Part shown: in pieces, positions 41,715 to 49,872 of the stretch | How positions within the stretch are numbered: position 1 is the stretch's first letter | How the letters are laid out: each line of letters starts with the position of its first letter | From: Cellulosimicrobium funkei | GTDB lineage: Bacteria > Actinomycetota > Actinomycetes > Actinomycetales > Cellulomonadaceae | DNA: 64,000 nucleotides | NCBI RefSeq assembly: GCF_004519295.1 | Contig: NZ_SOZH01000004.1 | Coordinates: 434,001 to 498,000, forward strand | Reading direction: 5' to 3' | The notes under the pieces: model-generated | Databases searched by the model: none | Told to the model about the DNA's origin: nothing | The model's input: only the letters and a program-made list of their open reading frames with translations | Translations under genes and position numbers: made by a program

Positions 41715-43148
41715 ATGACTGCTCTCGCGGACGTCTCGTGTCCCACCGACGCCCCGGCCCCTGACCTCGCGGCGCTCGCCGACGCGCCCGCGCTCCTGCC
41801 CGTCGTCGGCGGGGACACGCTCGTCCCGCTCGTCGACGGCCGCAGCGTGCCGTACGCGAACCTCGACGTCGCGGCCTCGGCCCCGGCGCTGCGCTCGGTC
41901 GCGGACCGCGTGACCGAGGTGCTGCCGCTCTACGCGAGCGTGCACCGCGGCGCGGGCTACCTCTCGCAGGTCTCCACGGCGCTCTACGAGGCGTCGCGCC
42001 GCACGATCGGTGCGTTCGTCGGCGCACGCGAGGACGACGTCACGGTCGTCACGCGCAACACGACCGACTCGCTCAACCTGCTCGCGGGCTGCGTCCCGGC
42101 GAACGCGGACGGCACGCCCGGGCGCGTGCTCGTCCTCGACGTCGAGCACCACGCGAACCTGCTGCCGTGGCAGCGCGCCGGCGGCGCGACGGTCCTCGCG
42201 GGCGGCGCGTCCGTCGCGGAGACGCTCTCGGGCCTGCGCACCGAGCTCGCGCGCTTCCCGTACGCGCTCGTCGCCGCGACCGGCGCCTCCAACGTCACGG
42301 GCGAGTCCCTGCCCGTCGCCGAGGTCGTCCGCGCCGCGCACGACGCCGGGGCGCGCGTCGTGCTCGACGGCGCGCAGCTCGTCCCGCACCGCGGGTTCTC
42401 GCTCGCCGCGTCGGGCGTCGACTACGTCGCGTTCTCGGGGCACAAGACCTACGCGCCGTTCGGCGCGGGGGCGCTCGTCGGGCGGCGCGACTGGCTCGAC
42501 GCGGGCACCCCCTACCTCGCGGGCGGCGGCGCCGTGCGCCAGGTCGCGGTGACCGGGACCCAGTGGCAGACGGCGCCCGCACGCCACGAGGCCGGCTCGC
42601 CGAACGTGGTGGGCGCCGCGGCGCTCGCGGCGGCGTGCGACGCGCTCGCCGCGCTCGACCCGACCGACCTGCACGCGCACGAGGCGGCGCTCCGCGCGGC
42701 CCTCGTCGCGGGCCTGGAGGCGGTCCCGGGTGTCCGGGTCGTGCGCGTGTGGGACGACGCCGTCGACCCGGTCGGCGTCGTGACGTTCGCCGTCGAGGGC
42801 CACGACCCGGGCCTCGTCGCCGCCTACCTCTCGGCCGAGCACGGCATCGGCGTGCGCGACGGCCGGTTCTGCGCGCACCCGCTGCTCGCGCGCCTCGGCT
42901 ACGACGCGGGCGCGATCCGCGCCTCGGTGGGCGTCGGGACGACCGGTGCGGACGTCGTGCGTCTCGTCGAGGCCGTGCGCGCGTACGTCGAGCAGGGCCC
43001 GACGACCCGGTACGAGGTCGTCGACGGCTGCTGGGCCGTCGTGGACGACCCCCGCCCGGTCCCCGTGGGGTCCGGCCTGGAGGGGCTCTTCGCGACCGCG
43101 GCGGCGGGCTTCCTCGCCGACGCGGCGGGCTGCGGGCCGGCCGTCTGA
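41715..43148 (+). CDS. Class V aminotransferase-fold PLP enzyme (cysteine desulfurase-like)
   Basis: A 477-residue fold-type I PLP enzyme. PLP Lys244 lies in SGHKTYAPFG, the Asp in VLDGAQLVPH, and RNTTDSLNLLA and EHHANLLPWQ mark the class V group that includes cysteine desulfurases and selenocysteine lyases. It lies under a SAM-IV riboswitch, so it is probably tied to methionine or cysteine metabolism; the substrate remains open. The last 60 residues (after YVEQGP) extend beyond a standard SufS. GGAGG precedes the ATG by eight bases. A Cys in RFCAHPLL may be the sulfur acceptor, which is inference. Confidence 0.85.
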   Translation: MTALADVSCPTDAPAPDLAALADAPALLPVVGGDTLVPLVDGRSVPYANLDVAASAPALRSVADRVTEVLPLYASVHRGAGYLSQVSTALYEASRRTIGAFVGAREDDVTVVTRNTTDSLNLLAGCVPANADGTPGRVLVLDVEHHANLLPWQRAGGATVLAGGASVAETLSGLRTELARFPYALVAATGASNVTGESLPVAEVVRAAHDAGARVVLDGAQLVPHRGFSLAASGVDYVAFSGHKTYAPFGAGALVGRRDWLDAGTPYLAGGGAVRQVAVTGTQWQTAPARHEAGSPNVVGAAALAAACDALAALDPTDLHAHEAALRAALVAGLEAVPGVRVVRVWDDAVDPVGVVTFAVEGHDPGLVAAYLSAEHGIGVRDGRFCAHPLLARLGYDAGAIRASVGVGTTGADVVRLVEAVRAYVEQGPTTRYEVVDGCWAVVDDPRPVPVGSGLEGLFATAAAGFLADAAGCGPAV

Positions 43149-43260
43149 CCGGCGTCGGCGGCCGACGGCGGAGCCCGTTCACCGGACCGTCGCCGAGCGT
43201 TGTCCACCGCGTCGCCGGACCCTCTTGGCGCGGTGTTCCGCGTGTGCTCTGATATGCGCT

Positions 43261-43908
43261 GTGCTGCACGACGTCGTCCTCTCGGGGCACGGTTTCCGGC
43301 TGGAACCGCTGGCCCTGGAGCACGCTGAGACGCTGGCCGGCCTCGTCGACGAGGCGATGTGGTCAGGGATGAGCATCCCCCTGCCCTACGGGGTCGCGGG
43401 GATGGCCGATCTCGTGGCCGCGACCCGTGCGGCCCCGGACCTCACGGGCTTCGTCGTGCGCGCCGTCGGCCCCGACGGCGCGCCCGGCGCCGTGCTCGGC
43501 AGCACCGCGTTCCGCGACCTGTCGCTCGTCGACCGCCGCGTCGAGGTGGGCCGCACGTTCTACGCGCGCTCCACGTGGGGGAGCCTCGTCAACCCTGTGG
43601 CGAAGTGGCTGCTGCTGCGCCACGCGTTCGAGACGTGGGACGTGCACCGGGTCGGCTTCCGCGTCGACACGCGCAACGCGCGCTCGCTCGGGGCCATGCG
43701 CCGTCTCGGCGCCCACGAGGAGGGCGTCATGCGCGGCCACCGCACCGCGCCCGACGGGACGCGCGCCGACTCCGTGCTGTTCTCGATCCTCGCGCCCGAG
43801 TGGCCCGGGGTCGAGGTGGGTCTCCTCGCGCGGATCACGGCCCCGCGCGTCGTGCCGGTGCTCGCCCCGGCGCCGTCGGCCGACGTCCGGCCGCTCGCCG
43901 CGTCCTGA
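43261..43908 (+). CDS. GNAT-family acetyltransferase (RimJ/RimL-like)
   Basis: A 215-residue GNAT of the RimJ/RimL or ribosomal-alanine acetyltransferase type. It begins VLHDVVLSGHGFRLEPLALEHAETLAGLVDEAMW and holds the VEVGRTFYARSTWG strand, KWLLLRHAFETWDVHRVGFRVDTRNARSLGAMRRLGAHEEGVMRGH, the usual C-terminal core. It is a clear paralogue of the GNAT at 44298, with csbD between. GTG at 43261 matches the start of that paralogue. The target residue is unknown. Confidence 0.87.
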   Translation: MLHDVVLSGHGFRLEPLALEHAETLAGLVDEAMWSGMSIPLPYGVAGMADLVAATRAAPDLTGFVVRAVGPDGAPGAVLGSTAFRDLSLVDRRVEVGRTFYARSTWGSLVNPVAKWLLLRHAFETWDVHRVGFRVDTRNARSLGAMRRLGAHEEGVMRGHRTAPDGTRADSVLFSILAPEWPGVEVGLLARITAPRVVPVLAPAPSADVRPLAAS

Positions 43909-43981
43909 CCGTCGCGGCTCCCAGTCGTCGCGTCCGTCGCGTCCCGGGCGTCGCATCCCGGGCGAACGGCCCCGGAGACGC

Positions 43982-44013
43982 CACGAGGGCCCCGCCGGAG
44001 CGGAGCCCTCGTG
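43982..44013. terminator. Hairpin between GNAT and csbD genes
   Basis: CACGAGGGC (43982-43990) pairs with GCCCTCGTG (44005-44013) across a 14-base loop, between two converging genes. Confidence 0.5.
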
Positions 44014-44032
44014 AGCAGAACGGTGGAGCACG

Positions 44033-44206
44033 TCAGCGGTCGAACGCGTCCTTGACGTCGTCGCCCGCCTGCTTGACGTTGGCCTTGGCCTGGTCGCCCT
44101 GGCCCTCGGCCTCGAGCCGCTCGTTGTCCGTGAGCTTGCCCGCGCCTTCCTTGAGCTTGCCACCCGCCTCTTCGGCGGCGTGCTTGGCCTTGTCTCCGAG
44201 TCCCAT
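44033..44206 (-). CDS. CsbD-family general stress protein
   Basis: A 57-residue hydrophilic CsbD-like protein (MGLGDKAKHAAEEAGGKLKEGAGKLTDNERLEAEGQGDQAKANVKQ...). The short, Lys/Glu/Ala/Gly-rich helical pattern with GK.KE..G..T.....EG..Q matches the family. CsbD proteins are induced by general stress in other bacteria; their function is not known. GAGGAG lies six bases before the ATG. It sits between two GNAT paralogues on the opposite strand, and no stress promoter was recognised. Confidence 0.85.
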   Translation of the reverse strand: MGLGDKAKHAAEEAGGKLKEGAGKLTDNERLEAEGQGDQAKANVKQAGDDVKDAFDR

Positions 44207-44297
44207 GGGTGCTCCTCTCGTCGGTACCTCTCGACCGTAACCACGGTCGGCCGGGTTCGCACGCGGTCGAGCCACCGGGGTGTGGTGGGATGTGCGG

Positions 44298-44897
44298 GTG
44301 CAGCACGACACCGTCCTCGAAGGCTTCGGCGTCCGTCTCGAACCGCTCGCCGCGACCCACGCGCCGGCGCTCGGCGCCCTCGTCGACGACGGCATCTGGG
44401 CGGGCATGTCCAGCGCCGTCCCGCGCGGCACGGAGGCGATGGAGGGCTACGTGCGCGACGCGGTCGCCGCGCCGGGCCGGCTCGCGTTCGCGGTCCTGGG
44501 CGCCTCCAGCGCTCCCGGTGCGGACGGCGCGACCGCCGACGCCGTGGTCCGCGGCTCGACGTCGCTCTACGAGTGGGTGCCGTCGCAGGGCCGGGTCGAG
44601 CTCGGGTCCACGTTCTACGCGCGCGAGTGGTGGGGTGGGACGACGAACCCGGCCTGCAAGTACCTCCTGCTGCGGCACGCGTTCGAGGACCTCGGGGTCG
44701 CGCGTGTCGCGCTCCGCGCCGACGCCCGCAACAGCCGGTCCATCGGGGCGATCCGGCGCCTGGGCGCGGTGCCGGAGGGCGTCCTGCGCAGCCACCGCGT
44801 GGCGCCCGACGGCTCCCGCCAGGACACCGCCTACTTCTCGGTCCTCCGCGACGAGTGGCCGACCGTCCGCGCCGGCCTGCTCGCCCGCCTCCCCTGA
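44298..44897 (+). CDS. GNAT-family acetyltransferase (RimJ/RimL-like)
   Basis: A 199-residue GNAT. It begins VQHDTVLEGFGVRLEPLAATHAPALGALVDDGIW and continues RVELGSTFYAREWWGGTTNPACKYLLLRHAFEDLGVARVALRADARNSRSIGAIRRLGAVPEGVLRSH, aligning end to end with the GNAT at 43261. GTG at 44298 is chosen over 44280 because it lines up with the paralogue's start. The pair looks like an old local duplication. A palindromic repeat element follows. Confidence 0.86.
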   Translation: MQHDTVLEGFGVRLEPLAATHAPALGALVDDGIWAGMSSAVPRGTEAMEGYVRDAVAAPGRLAFAVLGASSAPGADGATADAVVRGSTSLYEWVPSQGRVELGSTFYAREWWGGTTNPACKYLLLRHAFEDLGVARVALRADARNSRSIGAIRRLGAVPEGVLRSHRVAPDGSRQDTAYFSVLRDEWPTVRAGLLARLP

Positions 44898-44909
44898 CGG
44901 GGCTGTCCC

Positions 44910-44997
44910 GCCGAGCACGAGCCTGCGCGGCGTCGAGCACGGGGTAGGTGTCGTCATGCGCTCGAGAACGACAAGAACCCCGTGCTCGGCGGCGAGG
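44910..44997. repeat. 66-base GAGCACG palindrome (copy B)
   Basis: CGTCGAGCACGGGGT...TGTCGT (44931-44954) pairs with ACGACA...ACCCCGTGCTCGGCG (44968-44991); one wobble and three mismatches in 24 bp, 13-base loop. An extra GCCGAGCACGAG (44911-44922) lies just before it, like a second left arm. The element ends directly at the stop codon of the minus-strand MaoC gene. Aligned to A and C it has the same 66-base length. Confidence 0.85.
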
Positions 44998-46065
44998 TCA
45001 GGGGCGCGGCGTGACGCGGCCCGCGAGGTGGAGTCGGCCCTTGCCGTCCCACGCCTGGTAGGCGACGCCCGTGCCCGGGTCGCCCGCGCCGTCGGGCACG
45101 GCCGCCGCGACCTGCCCGACGGCGTCCCGCACCTCGGCGCGCACGTCGCCCGCCGGGCGCAGCGCGACGTCGACCGTGCCGGGCAGCAGCACCGGCTTGG
45201 CGAACGTGACGGTCCAGTCGTAGGCGTCGCCGCGACCGGGGCCCGCCTCGGCGAGCGCCCGCGCCGCGGTGTACATGCCGTGCGCGATGGCCCGCGGGAA
45301 CCCGAACGCCTTGGCGCCCAGCGCCGAGGTGTGGATCGGGTTGCGGTCGCCCGACACCGCCGCGTACGCGCGGCCCGTCCCCGCCCCGAGCGTCCACCGC
45401 GCGGTGGGCAGGGGCGGGACGAACGCGGCGGGGCCGTCGGCGTCGGCCGGGGCGGGGCCGCCCGGGAGGGACGCGCCCTTCGCGAGGTACGTCGAGACGC
45501 CCCGGTAGGCGAGCGTCGTCGCGGCCAGCCCGCTCCCCGCGGCGCGCTCGTCGTCCGTGCGCAGCACCGAGACCTCGGTGACGAGGTCCACCTGGACCCC
45601 GCGACGGTGCGGGCGCAGGTCCTGCGCCCACGCGCGGACCTCGAGCGCGTCCCCGAGCCGCACCGGGCGCAGCACGGACACCGAGTTCGCGAGGTGCACC
45701 ATGCCGAGCAGCGGGAGCGGGAAGTCGGCCCGCACCATGACGGCCGTCGCGAGCGGGAACCCCAGCACGTGCAGGTACCCGGCGGGCAGGACGTCCGACG
45801 GCGCCTCGCCCACGAGCCGCGCGTACCGCGCGAGGTGCGCGGCGCTGCCGACGTGGCCCGGCGCCGCGTCGTCGCCCGTCGGGACGGCCGCGACCCGGTA
45901 GGTGACGTCCGGGAGCGTGAGCTCCGTCCGGTCGCCCCGGACGGGCAGCCGGTGCGCCGCCGCGATCCGGCCCGACGCCGCGAGCCCGCGCACGTACAGG
46001 CCGCCCAGACCCGGGACGGCGGGCAGCGTCTCGACGCGCGCCGCGGCGCCCGCGGGCGCCGTCAC
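44998..46065 (-). CDS. MaoC-like dehydratase (HtdX-type)
   Basis: A 355-residue double-hotdog hydratase/dehydratase. The C-terminal hotdog carries the hydratase-2 motif YAAVSGDRNPIHTSALGAKAFGFPRAIAHGMYTAA (Asp and His catalytic). The N-terminal hotdog lacks it and is structural. It likely dehydrates 3-hydroxyacyl-CoA or -ACP made by the adjacent FabG-like reductase. GTG at 46065 overlaps that gene's stop (GTGA), showing coupling. The order MaoC-FabG4-thiolase and divergent acyl-CoA dehydrogenase matches Mycobacterium htdX-fabG4-fadA2/fadE5 (family knowledge). Confidence 0.88.
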   Translation of the reverse strand: MTAPAGAAARVETLPAVPGLGGLYVRGLAASGRIAAAHRLPVRGDRTELTLPDVTYRVAAVPTGDDAAPGHVGSAAHLARYARLVGEAPSDVLPAGYLHVLGFPLATAVMVRADFPLPLLGMVHLANSVSVLRPVRLGDALEVRAWAQDLRPHRRGVQVDLVTEVSVLRTDDERAAGSGLAATTLAYRGVSTYLAKGASLPGGPAPADADGPAAFVPPLPTARWTLGAGTGRAYAAVSGDRNPIHTSALGAKAFGFPRAIAHGMYTAARALAEAGPGRGDAYDWTVTFAKPVLLPGTVDVALRPAGDVRAEVRDAVGQVAAAVPDGAGDPGTGVAYQAWDGKGRLHLAGRVTPRP

Positions 46066-47435
46066 CGGCCCACCACGTTCTGCCCGCACACGCGCAGCAC
46101 CTGCCCGTTGACGCCCCCGGCCGCGGGCGACGCGAGGAACGCGATCGCCTCGGCCACGTCCACGGGCTGGCCGCCCTGCTGGAGCGACGCGACGCGGCGC
46201 GCGACCTCGCGCTGCACGAACGGGATCGACGCCGTCATGTCCGTCTCGATGAAGCCCGGCGCGACGGCGTTCGCCGTCCCGCCCGGACCGCCCGGCGCCG
46301 CGAGCAGGCGGGCGAACGCGCGCGTGTGCCCGATGACGCCCGCCTTCGAGAACGCGTAGTTCGCCTGGCCGCGGTTGCCCGCGATCCCGCTCGTCGAGGC
46401 GAGCGAGACGACGCGCGGCGCGGAGGAGAACCCGTTCGCGCCGAGCAGGTACTCCGTGATCCGCAGCTGCGCGGCGAGGTTCACCGCGACCACCGCGTCC
46501 CACTTGTCGGGCGACATGTTGGCGAGCAGCTTGTCGCGCAGGATGCCGGCGTTGTGCACGAGGACGTCGAGCCCGCCGTGCCGCGCGCGGGCGTGCTCGA
46601 GGATCCGGGCACCCGCGTCGTCGGCGGTCACGTCGAGCTGCAGCGCCGTGCCCTTGATCTCGTTCGCGACCCGGGCGAGCGCCTCGCCCGCCGCGGGCAC
46701 GTCGACCACGACGACCTTCGCGCCGTCGCGCGCGAGCGTCCGGGCGACCTGCGCCCCGATGCCGCGGGCCGCGCCCGTGACGACGGCGACCTTGCCGGCG
46801 AGCGGCTGGTCGAGGTCGGCGGAGGTGCCCGCCGCGCCGTCGGTCGCGCTCGGGCCCACCCGGAGGAGCTGGCCGTCGACGAACGCGGACTTGGCGGACA
46901 GGAAGAAGCGGAGGGTCGCGAGGACGCTCGGGCTGTCGACAGGGGCGTCGTCGGTCACCTGGATGCCGTTGGCGGTCGCGCCGTAGCGCAGCTCCTTGGC
47001 GACGGACCGCAGGAACCCGTCGACGCCCTCGCGGGCGGCGGCGAGCTCGGGGGAGTCGGTGTCGGCGGGGGCCCGGGAGATCGTCACGACGCGGCCGTTC
47101 GGCGCGAGACGTCGGAGCGTCGCCGAGAGCGCCATGACGGGCGCGGACGCGTCCTGCGGCCGCTCGATCCCGCTGAGCACGACGACGACCGCGCCCCAGC
47201 GGGTCGTGTCGTCCGGGGTCTGGCGGACGTCGAGGTCCCAGCCGAGCAGGGCCTCGGCGACGAGGTCGGCGTCGTCGCGCACGCCGGGCGTGCCGCCGAG
47301 CACGAGCACGGGCCCGACGGTGAGCGGGTCGCCCGCGCGGAAGCGGCGCAGGACCGCGGGGCGCGGGAGGCCGAGCTTCTTGGCGAGCGTCTTCGTGAAG
47401 CCGGAGTTGACGGCCTGGACGTAGGAGTCGGTCAC
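46062..47435 (-). CDS. 3-oxoacyl-ACP/CoA reductase, FabG4-type
   Basis: A 457-residue high-molecular-weight FabG. Residues 1-205 form an atypical flavodoxin-like N-terminal domain (VGPVLVLGGTPGVRDDADLV...). The C-terminal SDR domain has the NAD(P) motif VVTGAARGIGAQVA, HNAG, the Ser in SLASTSGIAGNRGQANYAFSK with the Tyr-Lys pair, and PGFIETDMT. It reduces 3-oxoacyl chains; the mycobacterial FabG4 prefers NADH. ATG at 47435 lies 25 bases after the thiolase stop, so it is within the same operon. Confidence 0.9.
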   Translation of the reverse strand: MTDSYVQAVNSGFTKTLAKKLGLPRPAVLRRFRAGDPLTVGPVLVLGGTPGVRDDADLVAEALLGWDLDVRQTPDDTTRWGAVVVVLSGIERPQDASAPVMALSATLRRLAPNGRVVTISRAPADTDSPELAAAREGVDGFLRSVAKELRYGATANGIQVTDDAPVDSPSVLATLRFFLSAKSAFVDGQLLRVGPSATDGAAGTSADLDQPLAGKVAVVTGAARGIGAQVARTLARDGAKVVVVDVPAAGEALARVANEIKGTALQLDVTADDAGARILEHARARHGGLDVLVHNAGILRDKLLANMSPDKWDAVVAVNLAAQLRITEYLLGANGFSSAPRVVSLASTSGIAGNRGQANYAFSKAGVIGHTRAFARLLAAPGGPGGTANAVAPGFIETDMTASIPFVQREVARRVASLQQGGQPVDVAEAIAFLASPAAGGVNGQVLRVCGQNVVGR

Positions 47436-47460
47436 GGTGTTCCTCTCGGTCGTCGGGGCG

Positions 47461-48843
47461 TCAGGCGGCGTCGGTCGCGGGGACGGACTCGAGGATCGCG
47501 GCGACGCCGAGGCCCCCCGCGGCGCACACGGAGATCAGCGCACGCGCGGGCGCCCCGGTCTCGGCGGTGCGCTGCGCGAGGAGCTTGGCCGCCGTCGCGA
47601 CGATGCGCCCGCCGGTCGCGGCGAACGGGTGGCCCGCGGCGAGCGAGGAGCCGTTGACGTTGAGCCGCGAGCGGTCGATCGAGCCGAGCGCGCCGTCGAG
47701 CCCGAGCTCGGTGCGGCAGTACTCGTCGTCCTCCCAGGCCTTGAGCGTCGTGAGCACGGTCGACGCGAACGCCTCGTGGATCTCGTAGAGGTCGAAGTCG
47801 CCGAGCGTGAGCCCGTTGCGGGCGAGCAGGCGGGGGACCGCGTGCGCGGGGGCCATGAGCAGGCCCTCGTGGCCGTGCACGAAGTCGACGGCGGCGGTCT
47901 CCGCGTCGACGACGCGCGCGAGGAGCGGCAGGTCGCGCTCGCGCGCCCACTCGGCCGAGGCGAGGAGGACGGTCGACGCGCCGTCGGTGAGCGGGGTCGA
48001 GTTGCCCGCCGTCATGGTCGGGGTGACGCCTTCCAGGCGCTTGCCGTACACCGGCTTGAGCGCGGCGAGCTTCTCGAGCGACGAGTCGGCGCGCAGGTTG
48101 TCGTCGCGCACGAGCCCGCGGAACGGGGTGACGAGGTCGTCGAAGAACCCGGCGTCCCACGCGGCCGCGAGGTGCTCGTGGCTCGCGAGCGCGAGCTCGT
48201 CCTGCGCCTCGCGCGAGATGTCCCAGCGGGCCGTCGTGATCGCCTGGTGCTCGCCCATCGACAGGCCGGTGCGCGGCTCGTCGGTCGCGGGCGTGAGGGG
48301 CGCGAGGTCGGCGGGGCGGACCTTCGCGAACGCCTTGACGCGCTGGCCGAACGTCTTGGCGTGGCTCGCCTCGAGCAGCGCCCGACGCAGGCCCTCGCTC
48401 ACGGCGATGGGGGCGTCGGACACGGTGTCGGAGCCGCCCGCGACGCCCGACTCGACCTGGCCGAGACGGATCTTGTTCGCGACGGCGATGGTCGCCTCCA
48501 GGCCGGTCGCGCACGCCTGCTGGAGGTCGTAGGCCGGGGTCTGCGGGGAGAGCGACGACCCGAGCACCGACTCGCGCACGAGGTTGAAGTCGCGGGAGTG
48601 CTTGAGCACGGCGCCGCCGACGACCTCCCCGAGCCGCTCGCCCTGGAGGCCGAAGCGCGCGACGAGCCCCTCGAGCGCGGCGGTGAACATCTCCTGGTTG
48701 CTCGCGGACGCGTACTTCTTGCCGGCGCGGGCGAACGGGATGCGGTTCCCGCCCACGACCCACGCGTCGCGGGGAGCGCCCGCAGGGGCGTCTTCCCGGG
48801 GGGACTGCTCGGGGGTCGGGCGGGGGCTGGTGCTGGTGGCCAC
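47461..48843 (-). CDS. Acetyl-CoA C-acyltransferase (thiolase, FadI/FadA2-like)
   Basis: A 460-residue type I thiolase. The nucleophile Cys lies in LQQACATGLEA, the His in EIHEAFAS, and the C-terminal Cys in ISVCAAGGLGVA; GHPFAATGGRIV is the substrate-binding loop. Length and the GGSDTVSDAP region favour the FadI/FadA2 branch of fatty-acid degradation rather than biosynthetic acetoacetyl-CoA thiolase. First gene of the minus-strand thiolase-fabG-maoC operon, divergent from the TetR gene. A 30-residue Pro/Ser-rich N-terminus precedes DAWVVGGNRIPFARAG. Confidence 0.92.
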   Translation of the reverse strand: MATSTSPRPTPEQSPREDAPAGAPRDAWVVGGNRIPFARAGKKYASASNQEMFTAALEGLVARFGLQGERLGEVVGGAVLKHSRDFNLVRESVLGSSLSPQTPAYDLQQACATGLEATIAVANKIRLGQVESGVAGGSDTVSDAPIAVSEGLRRALLEASHAKTFGQRVKAFAKVRPADLAPLTPATDEPRTGLSMGEHQAITTARWDISREAQDELALASHEHLAAAWDAGFFDDLVTPFRGLVRDDNLRADSSLEKLAALKPVYGKRLEGVTPTMTAGNSTPLTDGASTVLLASAEWARERDLPLLARVVDAETAAVDFVHGHEGLLMAPAHAVPRLLARNGLTLGDFDLYEIHEAFASTVLTTLKAWEDDEYCRTELGLDGALGSIDRSRLNVNGSSLAAGHPFAATGGRIVATAAKLLAQRTAETGAPARALISVCAAGGLGVAAILESVPATDAA

Positions 48844-48937
48844 TGTGCCTCACTTCCTGTCCGTGCTCGCTGCGCTGCGTTCGGTGCCGGCCCGGGAGAG
48901 CGCCTCGGCACGGCGTGCGCGAGGCGGGGGAGAGGAC

Positions 48938-48974
48938 CGGTTGGTGTCCAATACCAAGAGTACCTGATACTCTC
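48938..48974. promoter_or_regulatory. Divergent operator region, thiolase operon / TetR operon
   Basis: Two inverted repeats lie side by side: TTGGTnnnnnnnACCAA (48941-48957) and GAGTAnnnnnTACTC (48958-48972), in a stretch of lower GC with -10 candidates on both strands (TACTCT, CTGATA). Likely binding site of the adjacent TetR repressor. Confidence 0.55.
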
Positions 48975-49071
48975 GGTTTCGTGAGTCGGGTCACAGGGCT
49001 GTGCCCTGCCCCGGCGCGGCACCCGTGACGAGGTGCCGACGACATCGAGGTCGGGCGCAACGGAGGACGAC

Positions 49072-49872
49072 GTGAACGCAGGTGCCGACGCGCGACCGGT
49101 CACCCGAGGGCGGGTGCAGCCGGCCGCGGTGGTCGACGGTCGGTCGACCCGCTGGGACGAGCACCGGGCGGCGCGCCGCGCGGAGCTCATCCGGGCGGCG
49201 AGCAAGGCGGTGCACCGGGGAGGCCCCGGGGTCTCCATGGACGAGATCGCGGCGGCGTCGGGCACGTCGAAGTCGATCATCTACCGCTACTTCGACGACA
49301 AGACCGGGCTCCAGGTCGCCCTGGGCTCCGCCGTCGTGGGGCAGATGCACGACGCCCTGACCCAGGCGGCCGAGGCCGCCGAGACGCCCAAGCGCGCGCT
49401 GCGCGCGATGGTCGGCGTGTACCTCGAGATGATCGAGAGCTCGCCCAACGTGTACTACTTCGTCACCCGGACGAGCGCCGTCGCGGGGACGGAGGAGCCC
49501 GCCGCCCAGCTCGCGGCGAGCGGCCTCACCCAGGGCGCGGGCGGCGCCGACCGCGCCCCGCTCGCCGCCTTCCTCGACTCGGTGATCGAGCTCGTCGCCG
49601 AGCCGTTCGCCCGGGTCACCGACGTCTCCCCGGCCGACGCCGCGGCGTGGGCCGCGGGCGCCGTCGGCTTCGTCCGGGGCGCCGGCGAGTGGTGGCTCGC
49701 CCACCGCGAGCGCGCCGACGTCCCCGACCGCGAGCAGCTCACCGAGCGCGTCGCCGCGTGGCTGTGGGCCGGCCCCGTCGGCGTCCTCTCCCACAACCCG
49801 GGCACGACCCGCTCGGACGCCGTCCGCCCTCCGCACCCGGCGACCGCCTCAGACCCCAAGGAGAAGCCATGA
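49072..49872 (+). CDS. TetR-family regulator of fatty-acid genes
   Basis: A 266-residue TetR repressor. HTH at about 45-85 (RRAELIRAASKAVHRGGPGVSMDEIAAASGTSKSIIYRYFDDKTGLQVALG). The C-terminal effector domain has long helices and SSPNVYYFVTRTSA, typical of acyl-CoA-responding TetR proteins. GTG at 49072 with GGAGG five bases upstream is preferred over GTG 49033. ATGA overlap with the acyl-CoA dehydrogenase gene implies a two-gene operon. It probably represses both its own operon and the divergent thiolase operon, relieved by a fatty acyl-CoA; that is inference. Confidence 0.88.
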   Translation: MNAGADARPVTRGRVQPAAVVDGRSTRWDEHRAARRAELIRAASKAVHRGGPGVSMDEIAAASGTSKSIIYRYFDDKTGLQVALGSAVVGQMHDALTQAAEAAETPKRALRAMVGVYLEMIESSPNVYYFVTRTSAVAGTEEPAAQLAASGLTQGAGGADRAPLAAFLDSVIELVAEPFARVTDVSPADAAAWAAGAVGFVRGAGEWWLAHRERADVPDREQLTERVAAWLWAGPVGVLSHNPGTTRSDAVRPPHPATASDPKEKP

